DNA from: Cyanobium sp. NIES-981
Lineage (GTDB): Bacteria; Cyanobacteriota; Cyanobacteriia; PCC-6307; Cyanobiaceae
Assembly (NCBI RefSeq): GCF_900088535.1
Contig: NZ_LT578417.1
Coordinates: 2,232,001 to 2,296,000 of the forward strand
Reading direction: 5' to 3'
Length of the DNA: 64,000 nt
Positions 20,131 through 29,863 of the stretch are shown piece by piece. The translations under genes and the position numbers were made by a program. The notes beneath the pieces were generated by a model that saw only the letters and a list, made by a program, of their open reading frames with translations, ran no database searches and was not told the origin of the DNA. Within the stretch, counting starts at the first letter, position 1; every line of letters begins with the position of its first letter.

Positions 20131-22386
20131 TTGCCGCCACAGCCTGATTCCAGCAGGCTTGATCCAGCCTCGCGCCCTGCTGCCATCGCCTTGCCCACTC
20201 CGGCCGCACCCTCACGCGCACCCGCACCTGCACCTGCACCTGCAGCTTCACCCGCTCAGCAGGGTCTTCACCTGTTGCTGATCAGCGTTCATGGTCTGAT
20301 CCGCGGCCACGACCTGGAGCTCGGCCGGGATGCCGACACCGGTGGCCAGACCAAGTACGTGGTGGAGCTCGCCAAGGCCCTGGCCCGTCAACCCCAGGTG
20401 GCCCAGGTGGATCTGGTGACCCGGCGGGTCTGCGATCCCGCCGTGAGCGACGCCTATGCCCGGCCCGTGGAACCGCTGGGCCCCGGGGCCCGGATCGTGC
20501 GGATCGATGCCGGTCCGCCGGAGTATCTGCACAAGGAAGACCTCTGGGACCACCTCGACAGCTTCGCCGACAACCTCTTCGGCTGGATCCAGGCCCAGCC
20601 CAGCCGCCCCCACCTGCTCCACACCCACTACGCCGATGCCGGCTACGTGGGGGTGCGGCTCTCCCACCGCACCGGTCTGCCGCTGGTGCACACCGGCCAT
20701 TCCCTCGGACGGGACAAATACCGCCGGCTCCTCTCCATGGGGCTCTCCCTCGAAGACATCGAGACCCGCTACAGGATCAGCCGGCGCATCCAGGCCGAGG
20801 AGGAGGTGCTCAGCTCGGCGGCCCTGGTGATCACCAGCACCCGCAACGAAATCGAGGACCAGTACGAGCTCTACGACTGCTACACCCCAGCCAAGATGGC
20901 GGTGATTCCCCCAGGCACCGACCTGGAGAATTTCCACCCGCCTGACGGGTCCGATCCGGTGAAGGGTGCGGCCCACTTCCAGGCCAGCCTTAAGGCGGCC
21001 CTGCAGGAGCCGGAGAAGCCCATGATCCTGGCCCTCTCCCGCCCCGATCTGCGCAAGAACCTGATCACCCTGGTGGAGGCCTTCGGGGAATGCCCCGCCC
21101 TCCAGCAGCTCGCCAACCTGGTGATCGTGGCCGGCAACCGCGACGACATCCGGGACCTGGACGAAGGGCCCCAGGCGGTGTTCACCGAGCTCCTGCTGGC
21201 GATCGACAGCTACGACCTGGTGGGACGGGTGGCCCTGCCGAAGCACCACAGCGCCGCGGACGTGCCCTTGATCTACCGGCTCGCAGCCGCGTCCCGGGGG
21301 GTGTTCATCAACCCCGCCCTCACCGAGCCATTCGGGCTCACCCTGCTGGAGGCGGCGGCCAGCGGCCTGCCGGTGGTGGCCACGGAGAACGGTGGCCCGG
21401 TGGACATCCTGGCCAACTGCCGCCACGGCCTGCTGGTGGACCCCCTGGATCGCCAGGCCATTGCCCGCGCTCTGCAGGCGATCCTGGCGGACCCGCACCA
21501 GTGGGATCGCTACTCCCGGCAGGGGGCCCGCCTGGTGGCCGACCACTACTCCTGGGATGCCCACGCCGAGGCCTACCTGGCCAGGGCGCACGCGCTCGTG
21601 GCGGTGAAGGCGTCCCAGGAGGCGCCGCAGATGGAACAACGGGGTGGCCGCGGCCGCACCAAGGCCCTGTTCACGGCGATCGACAACACCCTGCTCGGCG
21701 ATCGGGAGGGCCTGGACCTGCTGAGCGCCCTGATCCGCGAGCGCAGCAAGGAATGGCTGTTCGGGATCGCCACCGGGCGCCGCCTGGATTCGGTGCTGGC
21801 GATCATCCGCGAGTACGGCATTCCCGTGCCCGACATCCTGATCACCAGCCTCGGCTCGGAGATCTACTACGCCCCCAACTGGCTGCCCGATCTGGCCTGG
21901 GCCAGGCACATCAACCATCTCTGGACGCCCCAGGTGCTGCGGCGGTTGATGCAGGAGCTGCCCGGTGTGACCCCCCAGTCGCGCCGCGAGCAGAGCAGCT
22001 TCAAGCTGTCGTACCACTACGACGCCGCCCTGGCTCCCTCGGTCGATCAGATCCGGGCGCTGCTGCGCCACCACGATCTCTCCGTGAACCTCACCCTCTC
22101 GTTCGGCCAGTTTCTCGATCTGGTGCCCGCCCGAGCCTCCAAGGGGCAGGCCCTGCGGTTCGCGGCGGAGCGCTGGCGCATTCCCCTGGACCGGATCCTC
22201 GCCACCGGGGGCTCCGGCGGCGATGAGGACATGCTGCGGGGCAATACCCTGGGGGTCGTGGTGGCGAACCGCCACCGTGAGGAGCTCTCGGTGCTGGGTG
22301 AGACCGAACACGTGTACCTGGCCAGCCAGCCGCACGCCCGGGGAATCCTCGAAGCCATCGCGCACTATGACTTCCTCGACCTCTGA
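20131..22386 (+). CDS. sps: Sucrose-phosphate synthase with degenerate phosphatase-like domain
   Basis: GT4 glycosyltransferase making sucrose 6-phosphate from UDP-glucose (or similar) and fructose 6-phosphate. N-terminal donor/acceptor domain: [21 protein letters not shown]-terminal half of the [23 protein letters not shown]. From about residue 510 there is an SPP-like HAD domain, but its first motif is [10 protein letters not shown]. The nucleophilic Asp of DxDxT is Ala, and motif IV reads GGSGGDEDM, so this domain is probably inactive. The N-terminus is Pro/Ala repeats, and no ATG or GTG precedes the conserved core. TTG 20131 or TTG 20191 must be used. Confidence 0.9.
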   Translation: MPPQPDSSRLDPASRPAAIALPTPAAPSRAPAPAPAPAASPAQQGLHLLLISVHGLIRGHDLELGRDADTGGQTKYVVELAKALARQPQVAQVDLVTRRVCDPAVSDAYARPVEPLGPGARIVRIDAGPPEYLHKEDLWDHLDSFADNLFGWIQAQPSRPHLLHTHYADAGYVGVRLSHRTGLPLVHTGHSLGRDKYRRLLSMGLSLEDIETRYRISRRIQAEEEVLSSAALVITSTRNEIEDQYELYDCYTPAKMAVIPPGTDLENFHPPDGSDPVKGAAHFQASLKAALQEPEKPMILALSRPDLRKNLITLVEAFGECPALQQLANLVIVAGNRDDIRDLDEGPQAVFTELLLAIDSYDLVGRVALPKHHSAADVPLIYRLAAASRGVFINPALTEPFGLTLLEAAASGLPVVATENGGPVDILANCRHGLLVDPLDRQAIARALQAILADPHQWDRYSRQGARLVADHYSWDAHAEAYLARAHALVAVKASQEAPQMEQRGGRGRTKALFTAIDNTLLGDREGLDLLSALIRERSKEWLFGIATGRRLDSVLAIIREYGIPVPDILITSLGSEIYYAPNWLPDLAWARHINHLWTPQVLRRLMQELPGVTPQSRREQSSFKLSYHYDAALAPSVDQIRALLRHHDLSVNLTLSFGQFLDLVPARASKGQALRFAAERWRIPLDRILATGGSGGDEDMLRGNTLGVVVANRHREELSVLGETEHVYLASQPHARGILEAIAHYDFLDL

Positions 22387-23737
22387 GGCCCGGCCTGCGC
22401 CGCCCGCCCGGTTGCTGCTCTGCACCGATCTCGACCGCACTCTGCTGCCCAACGGCCGTCAGGCCGAATCCGCCGCTGCCCGCGGCCTGTTCGCCCAGCT
22501 GGTGCAACGGCCGCAGGTGACCCTGGCCTACGTGTCCGGCCGTGATCCGGCCCTGGTGGCCGAGGCCATCACGACCTACCAGCTGCCCCGGCCCGCCTGG
22601 GTGGTGGCCGATGTGGGCACCTCGATTCTGGAGGTCTCCGGCCGGGGCTGGGAGAGGGATGGCGGCTGGGATGAGGCGATTGCGGCGGACTGGGCCGGCC
22701 GGGGGGCCCTCGAGCTGCTGCCTCTGCTGGAGGGGGTGTGCGGGCTGACGCTGCAGGAATCCCACCGGCAGGGGCGCCACAAGCTCAGCTTCTATGTGCC
22801 CCTGGACGTGGACGCCCCGTCCCTGCAGGACGATCTGGAAACCAGGCTGCGGCGCGCGGGATTTCGGGCCAGCGTGATCCACAGCATTGACGAGGCCGCC
22901 GCCGTGGGCTTGGTGGACGTGCTGCCCGCCTCGGCCACCAAGCTGCATGCCGTGCAGTTTCTGATGGCCCGCCTCGGCTTTGATCACGGCAACACCATCT
23001 TCGCCGGCGACAGCGGCAACGACCTGCCGGTTCTGCTCAGTGATCTGCCCTCGATCCTGGTGGCCAATGCCGATCCGCACCTCATCGAGAGCCTCGGATC
23101 GGCCCGAGCGGGGGGCGGCCATGTCTATGTGGCCCGCGGCGGTTTCATGGGCATGAACGGCAACTACAGCGCCGGAATCGTGGAGGGCGTGGTGCACCAC
23201 TGCCCCGGCACCGCCTCCTGGCTGGAGCCGGGGCCGCTCCCCCACCTAAATGCGCGGGGGGAGGTGCGCATGGTGGAGGTGGGCGACCGGCCCCACACCC
23301 TGCGGCAGGCCACGGCGGAAGGCCTGATCACGATGGACCCCGCGCTGCTCCAGGCCGTGGTGGAGGGCCGCAGCGTCAAGGGAGACGTGCTGGCCGTGGC
23401 GCGGGTGGCCGCGATTCAGGGCGCCAAGCGCACCTCCGAGCTGATCCCGCTCTGCCATCCCCTGGCGCTCAGTGGCGTGGATGTGGCGATTGCCCCGGTG
23501 CCGGAGCGGAGCGCGCTGCGGGTGGAGGTGACCGCCCGCACCACCGGGCCCACCGGGGTGGAGATGGAGGCGCTCACGGCCGTGCAGGTGGCCCTGCTCA
23601 CCCTCTACGACATGGTCAAGGCCCAGGATCCGGCCATGACCATCGGCCCGGTGCGGCTGTTGCGGAAGGAGGGCGGCCGCCATGGTGCCTGGGCCCATCC
23701 GGCCGGTGGGCAGGCCGCCCTGCCGGTGGAGGGTTGA
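22367..23737 (+). CDS. Sucrose-phosphate phosphatase fused in frame to MoaC
   Basis: A single 456-residue reading frame. Residues about 15-278 are a complete HAD-type sucrose-phosphate phosphatase: motif [12 protein letters not shown], motif [14 protein letters not shown], ending [12 protein letters not shown] where SPPs normally end. After a roughly 12-residue linker, residues about 292-456 are cyclic pyranopterin monophosphate synthase Moa[45 protein letters not shown] with the active-site Lys, His, Asp and Lys all present. The ATG at 22367 overlaps the end of sps. No stop, or ribosome-binding site with a start, was found between the halves. moeA follows 5 bases later. One bifunctional product or an internal GTG start are both possible. 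Confidence 0.85.
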   Translation: MTSSTSEARPAPPARLLLCTDLDRTLLPNGRQAESAAARGLFAQLVQRPQVTLAYVSGRDPALVAEAITTYQLPRPAWVVADVGTSILEVSGRGWERDGGWDEAIAADWAGRGALELLPLLEGVCGLTLQESHRQGRHKLSFYVPLDVDAPSLQDDLETRLRRAGFRASVIHSIDEAAAVGLVDVLPASATKLHAVQFLMARLGFDHGNTIFAGDSGNDLPVLLSDLPSILVANADPHLIESLGSARAGGGHVYVARGGFMGMNGNYSAGIVEGVVHHCPGTASWLEPGPLPHLNARGEVRMVEVGDRPHTLRQATAEGLITMDPALLQAVVEGRSVKGDVLAVARVAAIQGAKRTSELIPLCHPLALSGVDVAIAPVPERSALRVEVTARTTGPTGVEMEALTAVQVALLTLYDMVKAQDPAMTIGPVRLLRKEGGRHGAWAHPAGGQAALPVEG

Positions 23738-23742
23738 CGACG

Positions 23743-24984
23743 ATGGGCGAACCGTTCCCCCCGGAGGGACTGGCGCTGGAGGAGGCCCGCCGCCAGGTGC
23801 TGAGCGGCCTGGAGCCCCTCGCTGGCGAGGAGACGCTTCCCCTGGACGCGGCCCTCGGGCGCGTCACCGCCGCTGCCCTCCTGGCCAGCGAGACCGTCCC
23901 CGGTTTCAGGGCTTCGATCATGGACGGCTACGCCCTGGGGGGGGATGGGGCGATCCCGGCGGAGGGCAGCCGCTGGCGCCTTGTGGGCCGTGCCGCCCCG
24001 GGCGCGCCCTTCGGGCGCGCCCTGCTGCCCGGAGAGGCCGTGCGCATCCTCACCGGAGCCCCGGTTCCAGGCGGCTCCGCGCGGGTGTTGCCCCAGGAGC
24101 TGGTGCTGCTCGAGCAGGGGGATGCGCTGCGGCTGCAGCGGCCGGTGGGGCCCAATCCCTGGATCCGTGCCGCAGATGAGGAAGCCGAACCGGGACAGGT
24201 GCTCTGTGAGGCGGGCCGGCGCCTCGGCCCGGCCGATCTGGCCCGCCTGGCCAGTTGCGGCGTGCCCCTGGTGCCGGTGCGCCGGCGCCCGCGGATCGGG
24301 GTGCTGATCAGTGGTGACGAGCTCACCCCCGTGGGGGAACCTCGCCGCCCCGGGGCGATCTGGGAGAGCAACGGCACCCTGTTGCAGGCCCTTCTGGCAC
24401 GACTGGGCTATGGGGTGGCGCAGCGGCTGGTGGTGGCCGATACGCCCGAAGCCCTGCGGGCCGCCCTGGAGCAGCTGGCCTCCGCCTGCGATGTGGTGGT
24501 GAGCACCGGCGGGGTTTCCGCCGGCGACAGCGACTGGATCCGTCCGCTCGTGGCGGAGCTGGGCACGGTGGCGTTCTGGAAACTGTTCCTGAAACCCGGC
24601 CGCCCCTTCGCCTTCGGCCAGGTGCGGGACCGGCCGTTCTTCGGCTTGCCCGGCAATCCAGTGGCCGCGGCCGTCACGGCCCTGCAGTTGCTCTGGCCGG
24701 CCCTGCAGAGGCTTGAGGGAGCCCAGGTGCAGCTGCTGCCGCGGCTGCCTGTGCAGCTGGCGGCTCCCCTGCAGCGCCCGGCCGGCCGGCCCGAGCTGGC
24801 CCGGGCCCGTCTGGAGGTGGGACCGGCCGGGGAGCTGCTGGCCCGGCTGGATGGCACACAGGCATCGTCGCGGATCGGCTCGCTGCAGGGAGCCGATCTG
24901 CTGCTGGAGCTTCCGGCGGCCTGCGCCTCCCTCGAGGCGGGGGCCACGGTGTGGGCCCAGTGGCTCAGGCTGCCGATCTTCTGA
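23743..24984 (+). CDS. moeA: Molybdopterin molybdenumtransferase MoeA
   Basis: Inserts molybdate into adenylylated molybdopterin. The 413-residue protein has the MoeA order: an N-terminal region with VPGFRASIMDGYAL, domain II around VRILTGAPVPGG, the MPT-binding domain with STGGVSAGDSDWI and FGLPGNPVAAAVTALQL, and the C-terminal beta domain. ATG 23743 is preferred over an in-frame TTG at 23734. It is tightly coupled to the SPP-MoaC frame and convergent with moaE. Confidence 0.95.
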   Translation: MGEPFPPEGLALEEARRQVLSGLEPLAGEETLPLDAALGRVTAAALLASETVPGFRASIMDGYALGGDGAIPAEGSRWRLVGRAAPGAPFGRALLPGEAVRILTGAPVPGGSARVLPQELVLLEQGDALRLQRPVGPNPWIRAADEEAEPGQVLCEAGRRLGPADLARLASCGVPLVPVRRRPRIGVLISGDELTPVGEPRRPGAIWESNGTLLQALLARLGYGVAQRLVVADTPEALRAALEQLASACDVVVSTGGVSAGDSDWIRPLVAELGTVAFWKLFLKPGRPFAFGQVRDRPFFGLPGNPVAAAVTALQLLWPALQRLEGAQVQLLPRLPVQLAAPLQRPAGRPELARARLEVGPAGELLARLDGTQASSRIGSLQGADLLLELPAACASLEAGATVWAQWLRLPIF

Positions 24985-25040
24985 CCGCCGGGTTGCCCCC
25001 TCCTGCCCAGGCCAGGCCCCGGCCCCGGTCACCCAGGCCG

Positions 25041-25499
25041 TCAGTAGAGGGTGTTGCCCTCCACCCAGCGGCCCTCGCCGCTGCGCAGATGCTCCCGTTT
25101 CCAGAAGGGGGCGTCGTGCTTGAGGGCCTCCAGCAGGGCCTGGGCGCAGCGCTGGGCCTGCCCACGCCGGTCGGCGGCCACGGCCACCAGCACGATCGTC
25201 TGCCCGGGGAGCACCTCCCCCACGCGGTGCCGGATCAGCACGGCGGAGGCCCCGTGCTCCTGAGCGAGTTGCCTGGCCTGCCTGGCGAGGCACTGCTCCG
25301 TCATGCCCGGGTAGTGCTCCAGCTCCAGCGCCGCCAGGGGCTCGCCCTGCGGACCATGGCCCCTGACCCGGCCGATGAACACGGCCTCGGCCGCAGGCGC
25401 CCCCCCGGGCTGCCCCTCCAGGGCGTTCTGCCAGTGCTGCAGCTCCTGCAGGGGATCGAAGGCTTCGGCCTGGAGAGCGAGGCACAGCTGCATGGGCAT
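25041..25499 (-). CDS. moaE: Molybdopterin synthase catalytic subunit MoaE
   Basis: Large subunit that transfers sulfur from MoaD thiocarboxylate to cyclic pyranopterin. The 152-residue protein includes FIGRVRGH, LELEHYPGM and the catalytic loop HDAPFWKREHL with the conserved Lys residues. It lies two bases after moaD on the same strand, forming a moaD-moaE pair that makes the heterotetrameric synthase. Confidence 0.93.
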   Translation of the reverse strand: MPMQLCLALQAEAFDPLQELQHWQNALEGQPGGAPAAEAVFIGRVRGHGPQGEPLAALELEHYPGMTEQCLARQARQLAQEHGASAVLIRHRVGEVLPGQTIVLVAVAADRRGQAQRCAQALLEALKHDAPFWKREHLRSGEGRWVEGNTLY

Positions 25500-25501
25500 G
25501 G

Positions 25502-25774
25502 TCAGCCCCCGCTGATCGGTGGCAGGAAGGCCAGCTCATCGCCGGGATGGAGGGGCTGATCCGGCGGCGCGAACTGCTGGTTGACGGCCACCCGCACCCC
25601 TGCCGGAAGCGGCCCTGGCCCGTTGAGCTCCAGCTGGTGCCAGATGTCCAGGGGCGTGGTCACCCCCGCGGCCGCCAGGGGCCAGCACCGTTCACCCCAG
25701 CCCGCCTCCTCCCGCAGCCTGGCGAACAACCTCACGCGCAGACCGGTGCTCGCGTCGGCGGGCGGTGGCCCCAT
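25502..25774 (-). CDS. moaD: Molybdopterin synthase sulfur carrier MoaD
   Basis: Ubiquitin-fold sulfur carrier of 90 residues. The C-terminus is LAFLPPISGG; the terminal Gly-Gly is the residue pair that is adenylylated and thiocarboxylated. RVRLFARLREEAGW near residue 13 and VRVAVNQQF are typical. The ATG at 25774 gives the correct length. It is divergent from moaB with only 9 bases between start codons, so each promoter must lie inside the other gene or further off. Confidence 0.9.
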   Translation of the reverse strand: MGPPPADASTGLRVRLFARLREEAGWGERCWPLAAAGVTTPLDIWHQLELNGPGPLPAGVRVAVNQQFAPPDQPLHPGDELAFLPPISGG

Positions 25775-25783
25775 GGGGTGGGC

Positions 25784-26332
25784 ATGGCGGAACTCGATCA
25801 CAATGGCGCTTTGCCAGGGGTCGTGGTGGGTCTGACCATTGCTCTGCTCACGGTGTCGGATACCCGCAGCCTGGCCGAGGATCCATCGGGCGATACCCTG
25901 CAGCAGCGTCTCCAGGCCGCCGGCCACCGGCTTGCCGCGCGGGAGCTCGTGCCCGACGACCGCTACCGGATCCGGGCGGCGCTGAGCACCTGGATCGCCG
26001 ATGCCGGCGTGCAGGTGGTGATCACGACGGGGGGAACGGGGCTGACGGGCCGCGACGGCACGCCCGAGGCGGTGGCGCCCCTGCTCGACAAGACGATCGA
26101 GGGCTTCGGGGAGCTGTTCCGCGTGCTCTCCTTCGAGACCATCGGCACCAGCAGCCTGCAGAGCCGTTGCCTGGCCGGGGTGGCCAACGGCACCGTGGTG
26201 TTCGTGCTGCCGGGATCGCTGGACGCGGTGCAGACCGCCTGGGACCGGCTGATCGGGGCCCAGCTGAGTGCGGAGACCAGGCCGTGCAACCTGGCGATGC
26301 TGCTGCCGCGCCTCACCGAGCCCACGGGCTGA
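25784..26332 (+). CDS. moaB: Molybdopterin adenylyltransferase-like protein MoaB
   Basis: MoaB/Mog-fold protein of 182 residues that adenylylates molybdopterin before MoeA, or a related function. Motifs: ALLTVSDTRSLAEDPSGDTL at the N-terminus, VITTGGTGLTGRDGTPEA (MPT-binding loop) and FVLPGSLDAVQTAWDRL. ATG 25784 gives a short N-terminal extension; a later GTG is possible. It converges on moaA with a gap of 10 bases. Confidence 0.9.
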   Translation: MAELDHNGALPGVVVGLTIALLTVSDTRSLAEDPSGDTLQQRLQAAGHRLAARELVPDDRYRIRAALSTWIADAGVQVVITTGGTGLTGRDGTPEAVAPLLDKTIEGFGELFRVLSFETIGTSSLQSRCLAGVANGTVVFVLPGSLDAVQTAWDRLIGAQLSAETRPCNLAMLLPRLTEPTG

Positions 26333-26342
26333 TGGCCCGGAG

Positions 26343-27467
26343 CTAGCCCCCCAGGTAGGCCATCTCGGCCGGCGAGCGGCTCCCGGCCCCGGGCTGGCTG
26401 GCCCGCTCCTCGCTGTAGCGGTCGTGCCGCTGCCGCCACAGGCCGGCCAGGGCCTGGCGCAGCCCCGCCGGATCGGGGTCGGGCCGCAGCCAGGGCCGCA
26501 GGTCGGTGCCCCGCTCGGCGAACAGGCAGGTGTAGGCCTGGCCGTCGGCGGTGACGCGCAGCCGGTTGCAGTCGCCGCAGAAGGGGGCCGTGATCGAAGC
26601 CACCACCGCCAGGTGCAGGCCATCGGCGCGGTCGCGGTAGCGCCAGCGGCTGGCCGTGCCGTGGGCGGCCCGCCCCACCGGATCGAGGGGCCACTGCCGG
26701 TGGATCCGCTCCACCATCGCGGCGGCGGGCAGCACCTGATCGACGCTCCAGCCATTGCGGTTGCCCACGTCCATGAACTCGATCAGGCGCAGCTCCAGGC
26801 CCAGCCGTCGCGCCAGGTCGGCCAGGGGCACCACCTGCCCGCCATTGCGGTGGCGGTCGATCACCGCATTCAGCTTGAGTTCGCCGCGCTGCGGATCGAA
26901 ACCCGCCTCCCTGGCATGGGCGACCGCCTCCAGCACCCGCTCCAGCAGCGCCTCCCCCTGGCTCACCCGGCCGGTCATGCGTCCCACGCTGGGGCCATCG
27001 GCACCGTCCAGGCTGATCGTCATCCGGTCCAGCCCCGCCTGACGCAGGGCCCGGGCCCGCGCCGCCGTGAGCAGAATCCCGTTGGTGGTGAGGGCAATGG
27101 TCTGGAGTGCCCCGTGGTGCGCCCCTTCGTTGCCGCACCCTCGCCGCAGGGGCTGGACGGCGTGGATGAGGTCCTCCAACCCCCGATGCAGCAGCGGTTC
27201 GCCGCCGGTGAGCCGCAGGCTGCCGAACCCAAGGCCGGCGGCGGCCGCGATCAGTGCCCGGCGCTCCGGCAGGCTGAGCAGCCCCGGGGGATCCGCGTCG
27301 TCGGGGCAGCAGTAGGGGCAGGCCAGGTTGCAGCGGGCCGTGAGCGAGAGGCGCAGCACGCCGGGGGGCCGCCCGAGCTGGTCGAACGGCAGGGCGGCAG
27401 CGGTGGCAGCGGTGGCAGCGGCAGCATCCACGGGGTCTGGGCGAACAGGGGAGGGAGGAAGGGTCAA
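26343..27467 (-). CDS. moaA: GTP 3',8-cyclase MoaA
   Basis: Radical SAM enzyme for the first molybdopterin step, acting with MoaC. The N-terminal cluster motif is CNLACPYC, and the C-terminal cluster lies in FCGDCNRLRVTADGQAYTC. The last residues MAYLGG supply the C-terminal Gly-Gly needed for activity. The start is uncertain: TTG 27467 forms a TTGA overlap with the mobA stop, GTG 27431 is later, and GTG 27536 lies inside mobA. The N-terminal extension is an Ala/Thr-rich stretch encoded by a 9-base tandem repeat. Confidence 0.92.
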   Translation of the reverse strand: MTLPPSPVRPDPVDAAAATAATAAALPFDQLGRPPGVLRLSLTARCNLACPYCCPDDADPPGLLSLPERRALIAAAAGLGFGSLRLTGGEPLLHRGLEDLIHAVQPLRRGCGNEGAHHGALQTIALTTNGILLTAARARALRQAGLDRMTISLDGADGPSVGRMTGRVSQGEALLERVLEAVAHAREAGFDPQRGELKLNAVIDRHRNGGQVVPLADLARRLGLELRLIEFMDVGNRNGWSVDQVLPAAAMVERIHRQWPLDPVGRAAHGTASRWRYRDRADGLHLAVVASITAPFCGDCNRLRVTADGQAYTCLFAERGTDLRPWLRPDPDPAGLRQALAGLWRQRHDRYSEERASQPGAGSRSPAEMAYLGG

Positions 27468-28186
27468 CCCCGTGCCCAGCCTGTCGCCTGTCCTCGCGCA
27501 TTGACGGGTGCTCCGGCGGGCCTCCTGCCCACCCACTCTTCAGGCCTGTTGCAGTTGGCCAGGGCCCGGGGGTCAAGGGTCACGCCCGTGAACGGCTGGC
27601 CGCCCAGCCAGCCCAGCATGCTGCGGCCTCCCAGGGCCAGGAAGCGCTCGAGGCTGCTGTGGCGGCTCGGCGTGGCCGGGTAGATCCCGAGCAGGGGGTG
27701 GAGACGATCGCCATCGGTGGCCACCAGCACCGCATCCGGAGCCTGCTGCCTGGCCGCCAGCAGGATGTGGAGGCTGGCCGGATCCAGCCAGGGCATGTCC
27801 ACGGCACAGATCAGCAGGTCCTCGCCGGGATGGAGGCCCATCAGATGGTGCAGGGCGTTGAGGGGGCCCTGTCCGGGCACCGGCTCCTCCGTGATCTCCA
27901 CCCGCTGCGACAGGCCGTGCAGCAGCTGCCGGTGACGCCGATGGTGGCTGCAGACCGTGAGCGGAGCCTGGAGGTCCGCCAGCAGTTCCACGGTGCGGCT
28001 CAGCCAGGTGCCTCCGGCGGGATGGGGCAGGAGTGCTTTGTCCTGCCCCATCCGGCGGCTGTGGCCACCGCTCAGCAGGCAGCTGCGCCATAGGACAGGC
28101 CCGCGGCGTGCCGGAATCGCAATCTCGGTAGCTTCAACAACAGACGGAGCGGGGCCGTTGTGGTTCTGTTTTCTTGCGGTTTGCAT
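27464..28186 (-). CDS. mobA: Molybdenum cofactor guanylyltransferase MobA
   Basis: Attaches GMP to the molybdenum cofactor, giving the guanine-dinucleotide form used by NarB. The 240-residue protein has the nucleotide-binding LLSGGHSRRMGQDKALLP, the segment EPVPGQGPLNALHHL and CAVDMPWLDPASL with the metal-binding Asp. The N-terminus before residue 34 is not conserved and a later start is possible. It is divergent from nrtP across 62 bases. Confidence 0.92.
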   Translation of the reverse strand: MQTARKQNHNGPAPSVVEATEIAIPARRGPVLWRSCLLSGGHSRRMGQDKALLPHPAGGTWLSRTVELLADLQAPLTVCSHHRRHRQLLHGLSQRVEITEEPVPGQGPLNALHHLMGLHPGEDLLICAVDMPWLDPASLHILLAARQQAPDAVLVATDGDRLHPLLGIYPATPSRHSSLERFLALGGRSMLGWLGGQPFTGVTLDPRALANCNRPEEWVGRRPAGAPVNARGQATGWARG

Positions 28187-28248
28187 GAAGCGCCGCCTTC
28201 AGATCCGGCTCCAGCGTTCCGAAGCCTGATCAATAATAATAGTGCTCC

Positions 28249-29814
28249 ATGCTTGGTGAACTCTGGTCGCTCCAGGGGAGATACAAGACACTGCATCTCA
28301 CCTGGTTTGCTTTCTTTCTCACGTTTGTCGTCTGGTTCAACCTGGCGCCACTCGCCACAACGGTCAAAGCAGACCTGGGTCTCACCGTGCCCCAGATCCG
28401 CACGCTGGCCATCTGCAACGTTGCTCTCACGGTTCCAGCCCGCATCCTGATCGGCATGCTGCTGGATAAGTTCGGTCCGCGCATCACTTATTCCACCCTT
28501 CTGGTGTATGCGGCGATTCCCTGCCTGATGTTCGCCCTGGCGCAGGACTTCAGTCAGCTCGTCATCGCCCGTCTGCTGCTCTCCATCGTGGGCGCCGGTT
28601 TCGTGATCGGCATCCGGATGGTGGCCGAGTGGTTCCCGCCCAAGGAGATCGGCCTCGCCGAAGGCATCTACGGCGGCTGGGGCAACTTCGGCTCCGCCTT
28701 CTCGGCCCTCACCCTGGTCATGGTGGCCGGCTGGCTCTCGTTCAGCGGCGGTTTCGAGGTGGATGGGGTGGTGCTCAACTGGCGCGGTGCCATCGCCCTC
28801 ACCGGCATCATCTCTGCTGTCTACGGCGTTCTCTACTTCTTCAACGTCAAGGACACGCCGCCCGGCAAGACCTACCAGCGCCCTGAGAAGACCGCCGGCC
28901 TGGAAGTCACCTCCATGCGGGATTTCTGGGGGCTGATCGGCATGAACGTGCCCTTTGCCGCGATTCTGGCGGTGCTCGCCTGGCGCCTGCAGAAGGTGAA
29001 ATTTCTCACCGGTCCCGGCTACACCATCGCCCTGCTGCTGGTGCTCGCCTTCTTCGTGTTCCAGACCTGGGGCATCATCCGCACCAACCAGGACCTGCTC
29101 AGCGGCCGCAAGACCTATCCCAAGGAGGACCGCTACGAGTTCAAGCAGGTGGCGATTCTCGAACTCACCTATATCGTGAACTTCGGCTCCGAGCTGGCGG
29201 TGGTGTCCATGCTGCCCACCTTCTTCGAAACCACCTTCGAGCTCCCGAAGGCCACCGCCGGGATCCTGGCATCCGCCTTCGCCTTCGTGAACCTGGTGGC
29301 GCGTCCGGGTGGTGGCCTGCTCTCGGACAAGCTCGGCTCCCGCAAATCCACGATGGGTTTCCTCACCGTGGGTCTCGGGATCGGCTACCTGGTGATGAGC
29401 ATGATCAAGCCCGGCGCCTTCACCGGCACCGCCGGCATCGCCTTGGCTCTGGTGATCACGATGGCCTGCTCCTTCTTCGTCCAGGCCGGGGAAGGCTCCA
29501 CCTTCGCCATCGTTCCCCTTGTGAAGCGCCGGGTCACCGGCCAGATCGCCGGGATGGTCGGCGCCTACGGCAACGTGGGCGCGGTGGCCTACCTCACCAT
29601 CTACAGCCTGCTGCCCCTGTGGATGTCGGGGGGCGCCGCCGATGCCGATCCCACCCCTGCCGTGATCGCGGCCTCGAACAGCGCCTTCTTCCAGGTGCTG
29701 GGGATCGCTGGCCTGATCGTGGGCTTCCTCTGTTACTTCGTGCTCAAGGAGCCCAAGGGTTCCTTTGCTGAACAACACGAAGGTGAGGCACCCGCCACGG
29801 TCCCTCTGGCCTGA
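28249..29814 (+). CDS. nrtP: Nitrate/nitrite permease, MFS type (NrtP/NapA)
   Basis: Major-facilitator uptake system for nitrate and nitrite, as in marine Synechococcus instead of the NrtABCD ABC system. The 521-residue protein has 12 predicted membrane segments. Nitrate-porter signatures include FFLTFVVWFNLAPL, GFVIGIRMVAEWFPPKEIGLAEG and the glycine-rich YGGWGNFGSAFSA. The segment between helices 6 and 7 is long. It is followed by narB and expected to be NtcA-activated, but no perfect NtcA box was seen in its 62-base upstream gap. Confidence 0.95.
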   Translation: MLGELWSLQGRYKTLHLTWFAFFLTFVVWFNLAPLATTVKADLGLTVPQIRTLAICNVALTVPARILIGMLLDKFGPRITYSTLLVYAAIPCLMFALAQDFSQLVIARLLLSIVGAGFVIGIRMVAEWFPPKEIGLAEGIYGGWGNFGSAFSALTLVMVAGWLSFSGGFEVDGVVLNWRGAIALTGIISAVYGVLYFFNVKDTPPGKTYQRPEKTAGLEVTSMRDFWGLIGMNVPFAAILAVLAWRLQKVKFLTGPGYTIALLLVLAFFVFQTWGIIRTNQDLLSGRKTYPKEDRYEFKQVAILELTYIVNFGSELAVVSMLPTFFETTFELPKATAGILASAFAFVNLVARPGGGLLSDKLGSRKSTMGFLTVGLGIGYLVMSMIKPGAFTGTAGIALALVITMACSFFVQAGEGSTFAIVPLVKRRVTGQIAGMVGAYGNVGAVAYLTIYSLLPLWMSGGAADADPTPAVIAASNSAFFQVLGIAGLIVGFLCYFVLKEPKGSFAEQHEGEAPATVPLA

Positions 29815-29863
29815 TCCCCGCTTCGGCCGGAGGCCAGGCGCAACCTCTTCTCCTGGCAGGTCC

